From contig CAYMSA010000007.1 in NCBI GenBank assembly GCA_964392965.1, positions 1 to 43,079 on the forward strand: a stretch of 43,079 nucleotides of DNA, given 5' to 3'. Numbering within the stretch: the first letter of the stretch is position 1; each line of letters opens with the position of its first letter. This document shows, in pieces, positions 35,320 through 42,757 of this stretch. The stretch is from CAYMSA01 sp964392965 (GTDB lineage: Bacteria; Actinomycetota; Coriobacteriia; Anaerosomatales; Anaerosomataceae). The position numbers and the translations under genes were made by a program. The notes below the pieces were generated by a model that worked only from the letters and a program-made list of their open reading frames with translations, was not told the DNA's origin and searched no databases.

Positions 35320-36755
35320 ACTCCGCGGCTGCCGGCGCATCCGGACGGACACCTCTCGAGGCAGCGCTCGGTTTCTGGAAGCTCCTCGAGGGAGACGAGG
35401 CGGTGCGGCGGCTCGTCGGGTACGACGAGCGTCTGCTGCGGTCCGTCGCCGGCATCAGGATACTGCGCGCGCCCGGCGAGGCCGCTCCCTACCGCCTGCT
35501 GACCACTGCAGGCGAGTCCCGGCTGTTCGCCGCCGTGCACCCGCTCGTCGCATGGCCCGAGGGAGCCGAGGTTCTCGCCGAGGTCCGGGACGCGGCTGGA
35601 GATCCTCACTCGGCAGTGCTCTGGTATCCGGCCGAGCGATGCGTGGTGCTCCCGTTCGACCCCGACGCAGCCGTGGATGCGTTTCGCTACGAGAGGTACG
35701 TGCCTCCGGAGCGCAGGACGGTTCTGCCTGGGCCGGTGCTCGCCGCCTACTACAGGCTCAAGCCACTCATCCCGGCGGGCGTGCGCCGCGCGCTCAGGGG
35801 CGTCATCGCCAGCCGTGCCTCGGCGACGGGACACTTCCTCGACTGGCCGGCCGACCGCAGCCAGGACGTGCTGCTCCAGCTGCTGCTGCACGCCATGATG
35901 CTCGCGCTCGGACGCACCCGGCTGCCGTTCGTGTGGTTCTGGCCCGAGGGCCGCCCGTGGACGGTCGTCCTCACGCACGACGTGGAGACGGGGGAGGGCC
36001 TCGCGCGGGTGCCCGAGGTCATGCGGCTGGAGGCCGAGCGCGGACTACGGTCGTCGTTCAACCTGGTTCCGCGTGACTACGAGTCCCCGGCGTCGCTCCT
36101 CGCACAGATGACGACGTCGGGCTTCGAGGTCGGCGTGCACGGGTACACCCACGACGGCCTCATGTTCTCCGACTGGTCCACGTTCACCAGGCGTGCCGTC
36201 GCGGTGAACGGGTATGCGCGCTCGTGGGGCGCCTCCGGGTTCCGCTCGCCGGCCACCTACCGCAACCTCGACTGGTTCCATCTGCTCGAGTTCGAGTACG
36301 ACTCGTCGGTGACCGACACCGCTCCGTATGAGCCGCAGCCGGGTGGCTGTGCGTCGCTCTTCCCGTATGCCGTCGGCTCCATCGTGGAGCTGCCGATGAC
36401 GCTCCCGCAGGACCACACGCTGTTCAGTCTGCTCGGTCATGCCGATGGGCGGGTGTGGCTCGACAAACTGAAGCTGATTCGTGAATCGCACGGTCTCGCC
36501 TGCATGCTCACGCACCCCGATCCCGCGAGCGGCTACATCGGTATGCCGGAGAACCAACGGCGTTATCTGGAGGTTCTCGACGTCGTAGCGGCGTCGGATG
36601 CCTGGACGCCACTGCCGCGCGAGGCGGCCCGCTGGTGGCGCGCGAGGTCTGGATGGGCGTCCTCCGGGGACGGGTACCCCGAGGGCTTCTCGGTGGGCAC
36701 GGCCGTCATCGACGCGGCCGGAGTGTTGCGTCTGTTGTCGCCCGGAGAGAGCTGA
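35316..36755 (+). CDS. Polysaccharide deacetylase-like protein with long N-terminal extension
   Basis: The 479-residue protein has about 205 residues of unrecognised N-terminal sequence and then a NodB/CE4-like domain: VVLTHDVETGEG with Asp222, the zinc-type H-x3-H at His275/His279 (GVHGYTHDG), GASGFRSPATYRN and LTHPDP. The first motif is T-H-D-V-E and not the classic T-F-D-D-G, as in the less-studied HDVD-type deacetylases found in exopolysaccharide clusters. No signal peptide is seen, so it may act on cytoplasmic lipid-linked intermediates. It is translationally coupled to the GT2 gene and convergent with the second GT4 copy 44 bases away. Confidence 0.87.
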   Translation: MNSAAAGASGRTPLEAALGFWKLLEGDEAVRRLVGYDERLLRSVAGIRILRAPGEAAPYRLLTTAGESRLFAAVHPLVAWPEGAEVLAEVRDAAGDPHSAVLWYPAERCVVLPFDPDAAVDAFRYERYVPPERRTVLPGPVLAAYYRLKPLIPAGVRRALRGVIASRASATGHFLDWPADRSQDVLLQLLLHAMMLALGRTRLPFVWFWPEGRPWTVVLTHDVETGEGLARVPEVMRLEAERGLRSSFNLVPRDYESPASLLAQMTTSGFEVGVHGYTHDGLMFSDWSTFTRRAVAVNGYARSWGASGFRSPATYRNLDWFHLLEFEYDSSVTDTAPYEPQPGGCASLFPYAVGSIVELPMTLPQDHTLFSLLGHADGRVWLDKLKLIRESHGLACMLTHPDPASGYIGMPENQRRYLEVLDVVAASDAWTPLPREAARWWRARSGWASSGDGYPEGFSVGTAVIDAAGVLRLLSPGES

Positions 36756-36799
36756 GAGAGCCCGTCCTCGCGCGAATCCGCCTCCCGGCGTGCGTCCCC

Positions 36800-38071
36800 T
36801 TATGCTCGCTCGCGCACTCCCCGGCGCCCGGGTCCGAGCGCGTGGCTGTAGGCGGCCAGAAGCGCGGGCACCTGGGCCTCCCAGCGCAGGGCGGGCAGCC
36901 GCGAGGTCGCCGCCTCGCGCAGGCGTGTCCTGAGCCCCTCGTCGAGGAGCGCCCGCTCGATGAGCGCCGCGAAGCCGGCCGTGTCGCCCGGCTCGGCGTA
37001 CAGCGCGGCCTCGCCCGCGCTCACGCGGGTCTCGGGCAGGTCGAAGGCGACGACCGGCGCGCCGGCGGCCAGATACTCCATCACCTTGATGAACGTGGAA
37101 CGGTCGTTCAGGGGGCTCGAGGGCTCGGGCGCCACGCAGGCGTCGGCCGTCACGAGGTAGCGCGAGAGGATCTCCTCGTCGCGCACCCAGCCCGTGAACT
37201 CCACGTGGTCGGCGATCCCGAGCGTCCCGGCGAGGGCGACGAGCGAGTCGAGCGCGTCGCCACTTCCCACGAGCGCGAAGTGGGCGTCCGTGAAGCCGCG
37301 GACGTGCACGAGCTCGGCCACCGCCTGCAGCAGGACGTCCACGCCGTCCTGACGGCCCATGACGCCCACGTAGACGACGAGGAAGCGCCGGCCCCGCCGA
37401 AGCGACGCGTCAGCGGCGACGGGAAGCGGCCAGCCCTCCTTGGGCCCGTTGCGCACGACGAAGACGCGGTCCTCCGCCACGCCGCCGCGTGTGCACGCGA
37501 GCTCCTTGTACGAGCCGTTCGTGGCGATGACCGCGTCGGCGAGGCGGTAGGAGCGCCGCTCGCACCACCTGAGCACCCGCAGGACCGCCCCCGAGTCCTT
37601 GCCGTAGAGCGTCGCGTAGAGCTCGGGGGTGAGGTCGTGCTGGTCGAAGACGAACCGCTTGCCGGCGAGCGCGTACGGCCACACGAGGGCGAAGAAGAGG
37701 TCCGGCGGGTTGCACGCCTGCACGACGTCGAAGCCGGGCCGGCGCGCGAGCGCCGCCATGTGCCAGGCTGTCCGCACGAGCGCGTTGGCATACTCGGCCA
37801 CCTGCGAGAGCGCCCCGCCGCGCGCCTTGCGCTGCCGGTACCGGCGCACGATGACGCCCTCGAGGGTCTCACGTGCCGGCTGGCCCGCCGCACGCGGGCA
37901 GATCACACTGACCGTGTAGCCTTCGGCGATGAGTGCGCGCGCCTCCTGCATGACGCGGCGGTCGAACGGCACTGACGCGTTCTCCACGAGGATGAGCGCG
38001 CGCTGTCGGCGGCGGCCCGCTCGGGTGATGTCCGTCGGCGAGGAGGGCTCGCAGTGACCGGGGTCGTTCAT
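36800..38071 (-). CDS. GT4-family glycosyltransferase, copy 2 of a mosaic pair
   Basis: The 423-residue enzyme shares all catalytic motifs with copy 1 and is identical over the last ~346 shared residues, from ETLEG to YSHALG. Its N-terminus, MNDPGHCEPSSPTD then RALILVENASVPFDRRVMQEA, and its last residues PGRRGVRERA are distinct. The ATG at 38071 overlaps the upstream stop (TGATG) and has GGAG 6-7 bases away, so it is the final, coupled gene of the methyltransferase/ATP-grasp/FemAB operon. The frame stays open much further upstream, but that part is a shadow of the FemAB gene. GT-B acceptor specificity is largely N-terminal, so the two copies may use the same donor and different acceptors. 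Confidence 0.9.
   Translation of the reverse strand: MNDPGHCEPSSPTDITRAGRRRQRALILVENASVPFDRRVMQEARALIAEGYTVSVICPRAAGQPARETLEGVIVRRYRQRKARGGALSQVAEYANALVRTAWHMAALARRPGFDVVQACNPPDLFFALVWPYALAGKRFVFDQHDLTPELYATLYGKDSGAVLRVLRWCERRSYRLADAVIATNGSYKELACTRGGVAEDRVFVVRNGPKEGWPLPVAADASLRRGRRFLVVYVGVMGRQDGVDVLLQAVAELVHVRGFTDAHFALVGSGDALDSLVALAGTLGIADHVEFTGWVRDEEILSRYLVTADACVAPEPSSPLNDRSTFIKVMEYLAAGAPVVAFDLPETRVSAGEAALYAEPGDTAGFAALIERALLDEGLRTRLREAATSRLPALRWEAQVPALLAAYSHALGPGRRGVRERA
36833..37871. repeat. 1,039-bp direct repeat, copy 2
   Basis: Partner of 33012-34050 in the same orientation, 3,821 bases downstream. Recombination between them would delete the GT2 and deacetylase genes and leave one hybrid GT4. 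Confidence 0.93.
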
Positions 38072-39093
38072 CAGGCACTCCACCGGTAGAAGGCCGCGCC
38101 GAGTGCCCGGCAGACCCACACGGGCGAGTGGCTGATGACTTGTCGTGACAGACGACCGACACTCGGCCGGTCTCTCCTGGGCGGTGAATCCGAGAGATGC
38201 GTGTACACAAGCGGCGTCTCCACGGCACCCCAGCCGCGTTTGTAGAGACGCAGTCCGTCGGCGTCGGGATCGCTCCTGCCGAGGTCGAGTACGCGGTAGC
38301 CCAGCTCGCAGCCAGCGGTCATGACCTCCCAGTCGATCAGGTATCCGCCGCCTGTGTCCCGGCGTGTCGGATCCGATGCTGCGAACTTCGCGACGAGCAT
38401 CTCGTTGTGCGCAAGGTACAGCCCCGATGCGACGATGTTTCCGTTGTCGTGGGCGCTCGCGACGAACCCGTGACCCCGTGCGATGAGACGCTCGGCGATG
38501 AGCTGGAAGAACCGTCGCGGCTGAACGGGAACACCGAGCCGCCGCCGCGTGAGCGTGTGGAGTCGATAGTAGGTGTCGACATCCTCCTGCGTGGCACCGC
38601 GTGACACGGTGATGCCCTGCCGCAGGGCGCGGTTCCGGATGTTGCGATGGACCTTGTTGGGGTGCAGTGCTCGCGCATCCGGCGTGAGATTCACGACCGA
38701 GTGGTATCCGGCGTGGACCGGGTAGACCCCCTGTAGTTCGGGCAGCTCGCAGCGTACCTCGAGCTCCGTTCCATCGCTCCCGGCAGCGAATCGCCGGACC
38801 TCCTCGGCGATGGGCGCCCACTCGACGCCTTCCCGTATGAGGGGCGGGCAGTAGTCGGTGAAGGGGAGCGAGACCCAGCGATGTCCGCCGAGCGGCGAGC
38901 GTACGACGGCCACGGGAAGACCGGCGAGCAACTCGCCCGCGGCGTCGGCGACCGCGAGGACGAACGTCTCGAAGCCGTAGCAGTCGCTGATGACCGAGGC
39001 CCATTCGGGGAGGTGGAACGGGCTCGCGGCGGGACTCCCGGCGACGAGATCGCGCCAGCGCCCGTCATCGATGGCGAGTCTCGCGGCCTTCAT
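38071..39093 (-). CDS. FemAB/GNAT-like (Acetyltransf_6) transferase
   Basis: The 340-residue cytosolic protein has the two-lobed GNAT pattern of the FemAB-like acyltransferases found in exopolysaccharide clusters: SPFHLPEWASVISDCYGFET, GHRWVSLPFTDYCPPL, HPNKVHRNIRNRA, then GGGYLIDWEVM, DLGRSDPDADGLRLYKRGWG and a terminal strand. The DLGRS...FKR/YKRGWG element is the family's hallmark. Relatives use aminoacyl-tRNA or acyl-CoA to acylate amino groups of wall precursors or sugars. The ATG at 39093 has a very strong AGGAGGGGG site. It lies 62 bases after the ATP-grasp gene and overlaps the GT4 start, suggesting action on the same repeat unit. Confidence 0.87.
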   Translation of the reverse strand: MKAARLAIDDGRWRDLVAGSPAASPFHLPEWASVISDCYGFETFVLAVADAAGELLAGLPVAVVRSPLGGHRWVSLPFTDYCPPLIREGVEWAPIAEEVRRFAAGSDGTELEVRCELPELQGVYPVHAGYHSVVNLTPDARALHPNKVHRNIRNRALRQGITVSRGATQEDVDTYYRLHTLTRRRLGVPVQPRRFFQLIAERLIARGHGFVASAHDNGNIVASGLYLAHNEMLVAKFAASDPTRRDTGGGYLIDWEVMTAGCELGYRVLDLGRSDPDADGLRLYKRGWGAVETPLVYTHLSDSPPRRDRPSVGRLSRQVISHSPVWVCRALGAAFYRWSA

Positions 39094-39155
39094 GCCCCCT
39101 CCTGTGGTCCTCCCCGTGGCTGCGGGCCTGGTCGTCCGCTCCCGGGGTGCAGCAC

Positions 39156-40403
39156 TCACGCGCGCTCCTGTTGGACGGCACCTCTGCCGCCGAGGGCCCG
39201 CCACGTCCTGTTCCCCAGCTTCTTCACGAGCCCCCAGGTGAAGGCGACGCCCGGCCGCCAGTCCTCGCGCGAGTAGATCGCATAGACCTTCGGGCCCCTG
39301 AGCGAGGTCCGCCACGCGCCGTAGGTCAGCGTGCCTTTGCGCCGGTAGTCCATGAACGCCCGGAAGTCGCGCTGCCAGTCCACCCACTTCAGACCCGGTG
39401 CGGATCCGAGCTGGGACTCGACCGGCAGGCCGAGCGCATCGCGGTAGGAGATGAACGGCAGGTCGACTCCGCAATGAACGCCGAGGCCGTCCCACATGCC
39501 GAACCTCGTGTTGAACTCGATGAGCTTGTACTGCCCGTCTCGCGGGTCCTCCTTGAACTCCAGCCCGCCGAGTCCCCGGTAGCCGACCGCCTCGAGGAAG
39601 CGCACGACGAGCTCCTGAAGGACTGGATCCGTGTAGGTCTCGACGAAGCTCGCCGAGCCGAAGCCCGTGGGGATCACGCGGTGCTTGCGCCCCGTGAAGA
39701 TGCCGCGGACCACTCCTGCCCGGTCCACGTAGAACGGTGCGTAGACGAGCCGGCTGTCCTCGCCGGGGATGACCTCCTGGACGATCATGCGCGGATCGAA
39801 CGCCGCGATCTGCTCGAAGGCGGCGGTGAGCTCCTCAGGCGTGTGACAGAGGATGACCTTCGCCCTGCCCTCGAGGAGGCCCTTGCGGAGCAACTGCGTG
39901 ATCTCGGGCGTGTGCCAGTAGGTGCTCTCGGTAGGCTTGAGGATGGCGGGGTAGGGCACCTTCGCTGCCACCTCGGCGATGTCATCGAGTCCGGTGAGGA
40001 AGTACGTCTGAGGTGCCGGTACCGCGTGCTCGCGGGAGACCGAGTCGAGGCCGTCTTTGGTGGTGAGCCGGACCATCATCTCGTGCGGAGGCATCACGTA
40101 GGCGAAGTACGGATCAAGCTGCTCGCGGTACTCGGAGCAGAGCAGGACGTGGCGATCGCTCAGCGGGTAGAGGACGGCTCTCGTTCCGAGCGAGGCGCCG
40201 AAGTCCAGGAGGAACTCAAGGTAGCGCCGCTGGTCGGACTCGGCCGTGTAGGGGCAGCTGACGAACGTGCAGGCGCGAGAGTGCCTGCCCGGCACACCCG
40301 TGCCGGTGTCGATGCCGTAGACGGTCACGCCTTCGGCTGAGAGCCGTCGAGCGATATCGAGCCCCATGTGGTCGTCGAGCGGACACAGTACCGCCGGTGC
40401 CAT
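39156..40403 (-). CDS. ATP-grasp carboxylate-amine ligase-like protein
   Basis: The 415-residue cytosolic enzyme has an N-terminal pre-ATP-grasp domain (LCPLDDHMGLDIARRLSAEG, AVLYPLSDRHVLL), the ATP-binding Lys in YPAILKPTEST, and metal-binding acidic residues in GGLEFKEDP...KLIEFNTRFGMWDG. This resembles the carbamoyl-phosphate-synthase-like / D-aspartate-ligase-like ATP-grasp proteins that often accompany exopolysaccharide genes. Such enzymes join a carboxylate to an amine through an acylphosphate. Three in-frame ATGs exist; 40403 is chosen because GGGAGG lies 4-5 bases upstream. Together with the adjacent FemAB-like gene it could attach an amino acid to an amino-sugar or uronic acid. That link is inference. 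Confidence 0.87.
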   Translation of the reverse strand: MAPAVLCPLDDHMGLDIARRLSAEGVTVYGIDTGTGVPGRHSRACTFVSCPYTAESDQRRYLEFLLDFGASLGTRAVLYPLSDRHVLLCSEYREQLDPYFAYVMPPHEMMVRLTTKDGLDSVSREHAVPAPQTYFLTGLDDIAEVAAKVPYPAILKPTESTYWHTPEITQLLRKGLLEGRAKVILCHTPEELTAAFEQIAAFDPRMIVQEVIPGEDSRLVYAPFYVDRAGVVRGIFTGRKHRVIPTGFGSASFVETYTDPVLQELVVRFLEAVGYRGLGGLEFKEDPRDGQYKLIEFNTRFGMWDGLGVHCGVDLPFISYRDALGLPVESQLGSAPGLKWVDWQRDFRAFMDYRRKGTLTYGAWRTSLRGPKVYAIYSREDWRPGVAFTWGLVKKLGNRTWRALGGRGAVQQERA

Positions 40404-40448
40404 CGTGCCTCCCGTGCCGGTCATGGAACTCCGCATGGTTCTGTCCCC

Positions 40449-41378
40449 CTAGACTCGGAAGTCGATGATGCCGTCGACTACGTGATACTTCCCCCCGCAT
40501 GCTGCGCACCTCAGGACGCTCTCGTTCCGGCTGACCGGACCCCGGCATGAGGGGCACTCGAAGAGGTCGTCCGGAGCGAGGTCTGAAGATGGTGCCGCGT
40601 GCTCGCTTGCGAACGACCGGCCGATGAGCCAGGGCGCGAGCGTGTGCCGTCCGGTGAACCGCGCCCAGCCGAGTCCCGCAGGGTCGCCGTCGCCCGTGCG
40701 CCCCGGGCGTGCATCGACGGTCATCGCACCGCGATACTCGGGGGCAGAGAGGCCGCCGGCCTCGATGGCCGCTGCGATCAGCTCAGGGTGGTGCGAGATC
40801 AGCGTGGGACTCACCTCGGCGGACTCATGAGAGAAGGGGTCCGCGATCTTCCGTGACGCGATGTAGTGGAGCACTCGGCGGATGTTCCGCTTGTTGTGGT
40901 ACGAGAAGACGAGCTGTCCGTTCGCGCCGAGCACACGGGCCATCTCGGCAAAGGCGTGCTCGAGGTCCTCGACGTGTTGCAGCACGCGTATCGTCAGGAC
41001 CGTATCGAACGCGGCGGCCTTGAAGGGAAGTCTGCCGAGGTCGCCGGCGACGAGGATGGCCCCGCTTGTCCGCTGCTGCGCCTGACGCAGCAGGGACATC
41101 GATCCGTCGAAGAGTACTACTTCATCGAAGCGACGAGCGTAGCAGGGGAAGAGACGGCCGTAGCCGCATCCGATGTCCACGATGCGGTGGCCGTGCGGCG
41201 GAAGGAGGTCGCAGATGAGCCGCTGCTCGAGTGCGTCCTGTCGCGTCTGGGCGGGATCGGTCCAGTACTCCTCGTAGTCGATGCCCTCGTAGAGAGCGTA
41301 GCGCTGCTCCCCCGGCGGAAACGCCTCGGGGAGCCCCCTGGGAACATGCTGAGCCCCGGGCCCGGTCACGTGAGACAT
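40449..41378 (-). CDS. SAM-dependent methyltransferase fused to a C-terminal zinc ribbon
   Basis: The 309-residue protein has a class I methyltransferase core (IVDIGCGYGRLFP, VVLFDGSMSLLRQA, VAGDLGRLPFKAAAFDTVL, LQHVEDLEHAFAEMARVL). After a linker it ends in a Trm112-like zinc ribbon with two C-x2-C pairs (CPSC and CAAC) and a VVDGIIDFRV tail. Such ribbons are usually separate small proteins or lie near N-termini. The ATG at 41378 overlaps the previous stop (TGATG), with GGAAGG upstream; the longer frame to 41534 is a shadow. It may methylate a sugar or lipid-linked intermediate. The target is unknown. Confidence 0.88.
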   Translation of the reverse strand: MSHVTGPGAQHVPRGLPEAFPPGEQRYALYEGIDYEEYWTDPAQTRQDALEQRLICDLLPPHGHRIVDIGCGYGRLFPCYARRFDEVVLFDGSMSLLRQAQQRTSGAILVAGDLGRLPFKAAAFDTVLTIRVLQHVEDLEHAFAEMARVLGANGQLVFSYHNKRNIRRVLHYIASRKIADPFSHESAEVSPTLISHHPELIAAAIEAGGLSAPEYRGAMTVDARPGRTGDGDPAGLGWARFTGRHTLAPWLIGRSFASEHAAPSSDLAPDDLFECPSCRGPVSRNESVLRCAACGGKYHVVDGIIDFRV

Positions 41379-42187
41379 CAGAGGACGACCTTCCGCACGC
41401 CCCCCCGGCCGTTGCCGCCTGTCTGCGTGGCTGAGCCCACCTTGCGGTAACAGAGTATCGGCTCGGAAGCATAGCGCGGCGGGAGAAGCTGGTGCCGCCA
41501 CGTCATGAGCGTTCGATAGGTGAGCGCCTTCCACTTCGCGTCGTCGTAGAGCGCGAGGTACCGCGAGCTGCCGCCCGGCCGCGCGATGTAGACCGCCTCC
41601 AGGTCGAATCCGAAGGATGCCACGTAGTCGCGGAGTGTCTTGTAGGTGAAGTAGCGGATGTGCGCGAAGAACTCGTAGCGGTCCTCTTCGGGGCCGAGCG
41701 GATCGTGGAACGACCGGCCGCTCACAAGAAGCTTGAGTGCGTACTCGGGTGCCGCGTAGTTGGGAGTGGAGATGTACAGGTAGCCGCCGGGGTCAAGGAT
41801 CCGGTTGGTCTCTGCAAGGAAGTGGTCGACGTCCATCAGGTGTTCGATGGTCACGAGCGAGATCGCGCAGTCGAACGACGCGTCTTCGAGCGGGAAAGAC
41901 GATTGCTGGTCATCGATGGTGAACGATGTCGTCTGTAGGCCGAGGCTGTCGAGGATCTTGAGGCACGTGGGACAGATGTCGTTGCAGACGATTCCGGGGT
42001 TGTACTGCTCTTTGACCCTCAGCGCTGCGCAACCGACGCCTGCCGACAGGTCGATGATGCGTTCATGCCCACGTTGTTCGAAGATGGCGGGGAAGACGCG
42101 GTGACGCTCCTTCAGCCACGGGTAATCGTTGAGGTTCTCGATACCCTGTAGCCGACGTTCCTCGAGTTCGATCGCGTCACTTCTCAT
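41378..42187 (-). CDS. SAM-dependent class I methyltransferase
   Basis: The 269-residue protein has the class I motifs RIIDLSAGVGCAALRV (motif I), IVCNDICPTCL, ASFDCAISLVTIEHLMDVDHF and LDPGGYLYISTPNY, the last typical of Methyltransf_11/23 enzymes in O-antigen and capsule clusters. YEFFAHIRYFTYKTLRDYVASFGFD near the end supports this. It is the first gene of a five-gene leftward operon (two methyltransferases, ATP-grasp, FemAB-like, GT4) in which two of the four junctions overlap as TGATG. A candidate AAGG site lies about 10 bases before the ATG. Confidence 0.9.
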   Translation of the reverse strand: MRSDAIELEERRLQGIENLNDYPWLKERHRVFPAIFEQRGHERIIDLSAGVGCAALRVKEQYNPGIVCNDICPTCLKILDSLGLQTTSFTIDDQQSSFPLEDASFDCAISLVTIEHLMDVDHFLAETNRILDPGGYLYISTPNYAAPEYALKLLVSGRSFHDPLGPEEDRYEFFAHIRYFTYKTLRDYVASFGFDLEAVYIARPGGSSRYLALYDDAKWKALTYRTLMTWRHQLLPPRYASEPILCYRKVGSATQTGGNGRGGVRKVVL

Positions 42188-42757
42188 GATGGCTCGCCTT
42201 CGCAGCGGCGGCGTATGTCTTGTGGGGGATATACCCCTGCTTCGCCCGGGCGCGCGATGATGAGGGCAACCCGGTCTCGTTCCGCTCCGGCGTGTCGTCG
42301 GATTCCTCGGAAGTTCTTGTCAGGGCAGGACAACGTCTGCGTCTTTCAAACACCGAAGGCCTCAGCCGACACCGAATCGTTGCTTTTCTTCCTCAGGCCC
42401 ATGACCTCGCGTTTGAGTTCGGGAGTTTCCAGGTACTGTGCGGCAGCTCCGGTTGCGATGCTGTCACCGGCGGATGCGGGGGCGGTCGCGTGGTATTCTG
42501 CGCGGCGAAATGGCAGGCACACCGAGCACGTCCTGAGGCGGTCATCTGAAGCCGCTCGTTGGCCGAGAAGCCGCCTGCGTGCCGGATCCCATCCGGCAGA
42601 GTCACGCATCCGGGCCCTACCAGAAGGCGCCCGGTACATACCCAGGGCTCCGATGTCAGCATCGCCGCACCCACGTCGCACACTACAGTCCGCGTGCGGT
42701 GCGGCCGATACAGTTCCTGAGACACGCATCGGTGTGCACCCGATTCCGGAGGCGAAT
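42188..42757. other. 570-bp intergenic region, no supported gene
   Basis: This lies between the divergent methyltransferase operon and the second beta-helix gene. Open frames here (for example 42220-42549 on the plus strand) lack ribosome sites and protein-like composition. It is somewhat less GC-rich than its surroundings and includes a short GGGGATATACCCC palindrome near 42230 and a GGAT/ATCC stem near 42585. Promoters for both directions must be here, but none could be assigned firmly. Confidence 0.5.

Noticed and set aside
34526..36076. Long plus-strand frame across the GT2 and deacetylase genes
   Set aside because: Ser/Arg-rich frame-shifted shadow. Both real genes have ribosome sites and catalytic motifs.
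33012..37871. Insertion sequence or transposon as the cause of the 1-kb repeat
   Set aside because: No transposase, terminal inverted repeats or target duplications are seen, and the repeat lies entirely inside coding sequence of paralogous genes.
38072..39004. Upstream extension of the second GT4 reading frame to 734 residues
   Set aside because: The extension lies antisense-free within the FemAB gene but in another frame and has no family similarity. The coupled ATG at 38071 gives a normal-length GT4.
42220..42549. 109-residue plus-strand frame before the second beta-helix gene
   Set aside because: No ribosome site, no recognisable fold, and a composition unlike the neighbouring proteins.
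42540..42680. Possible c-di-GMP or other riboswitch upstream of the second beta-helix gene
   Set aside because: A GGAT/ATCC stem and G/C-rich blocks are present, but the conserved GEMM, c-di-AMP or cobalamin boxes are not.
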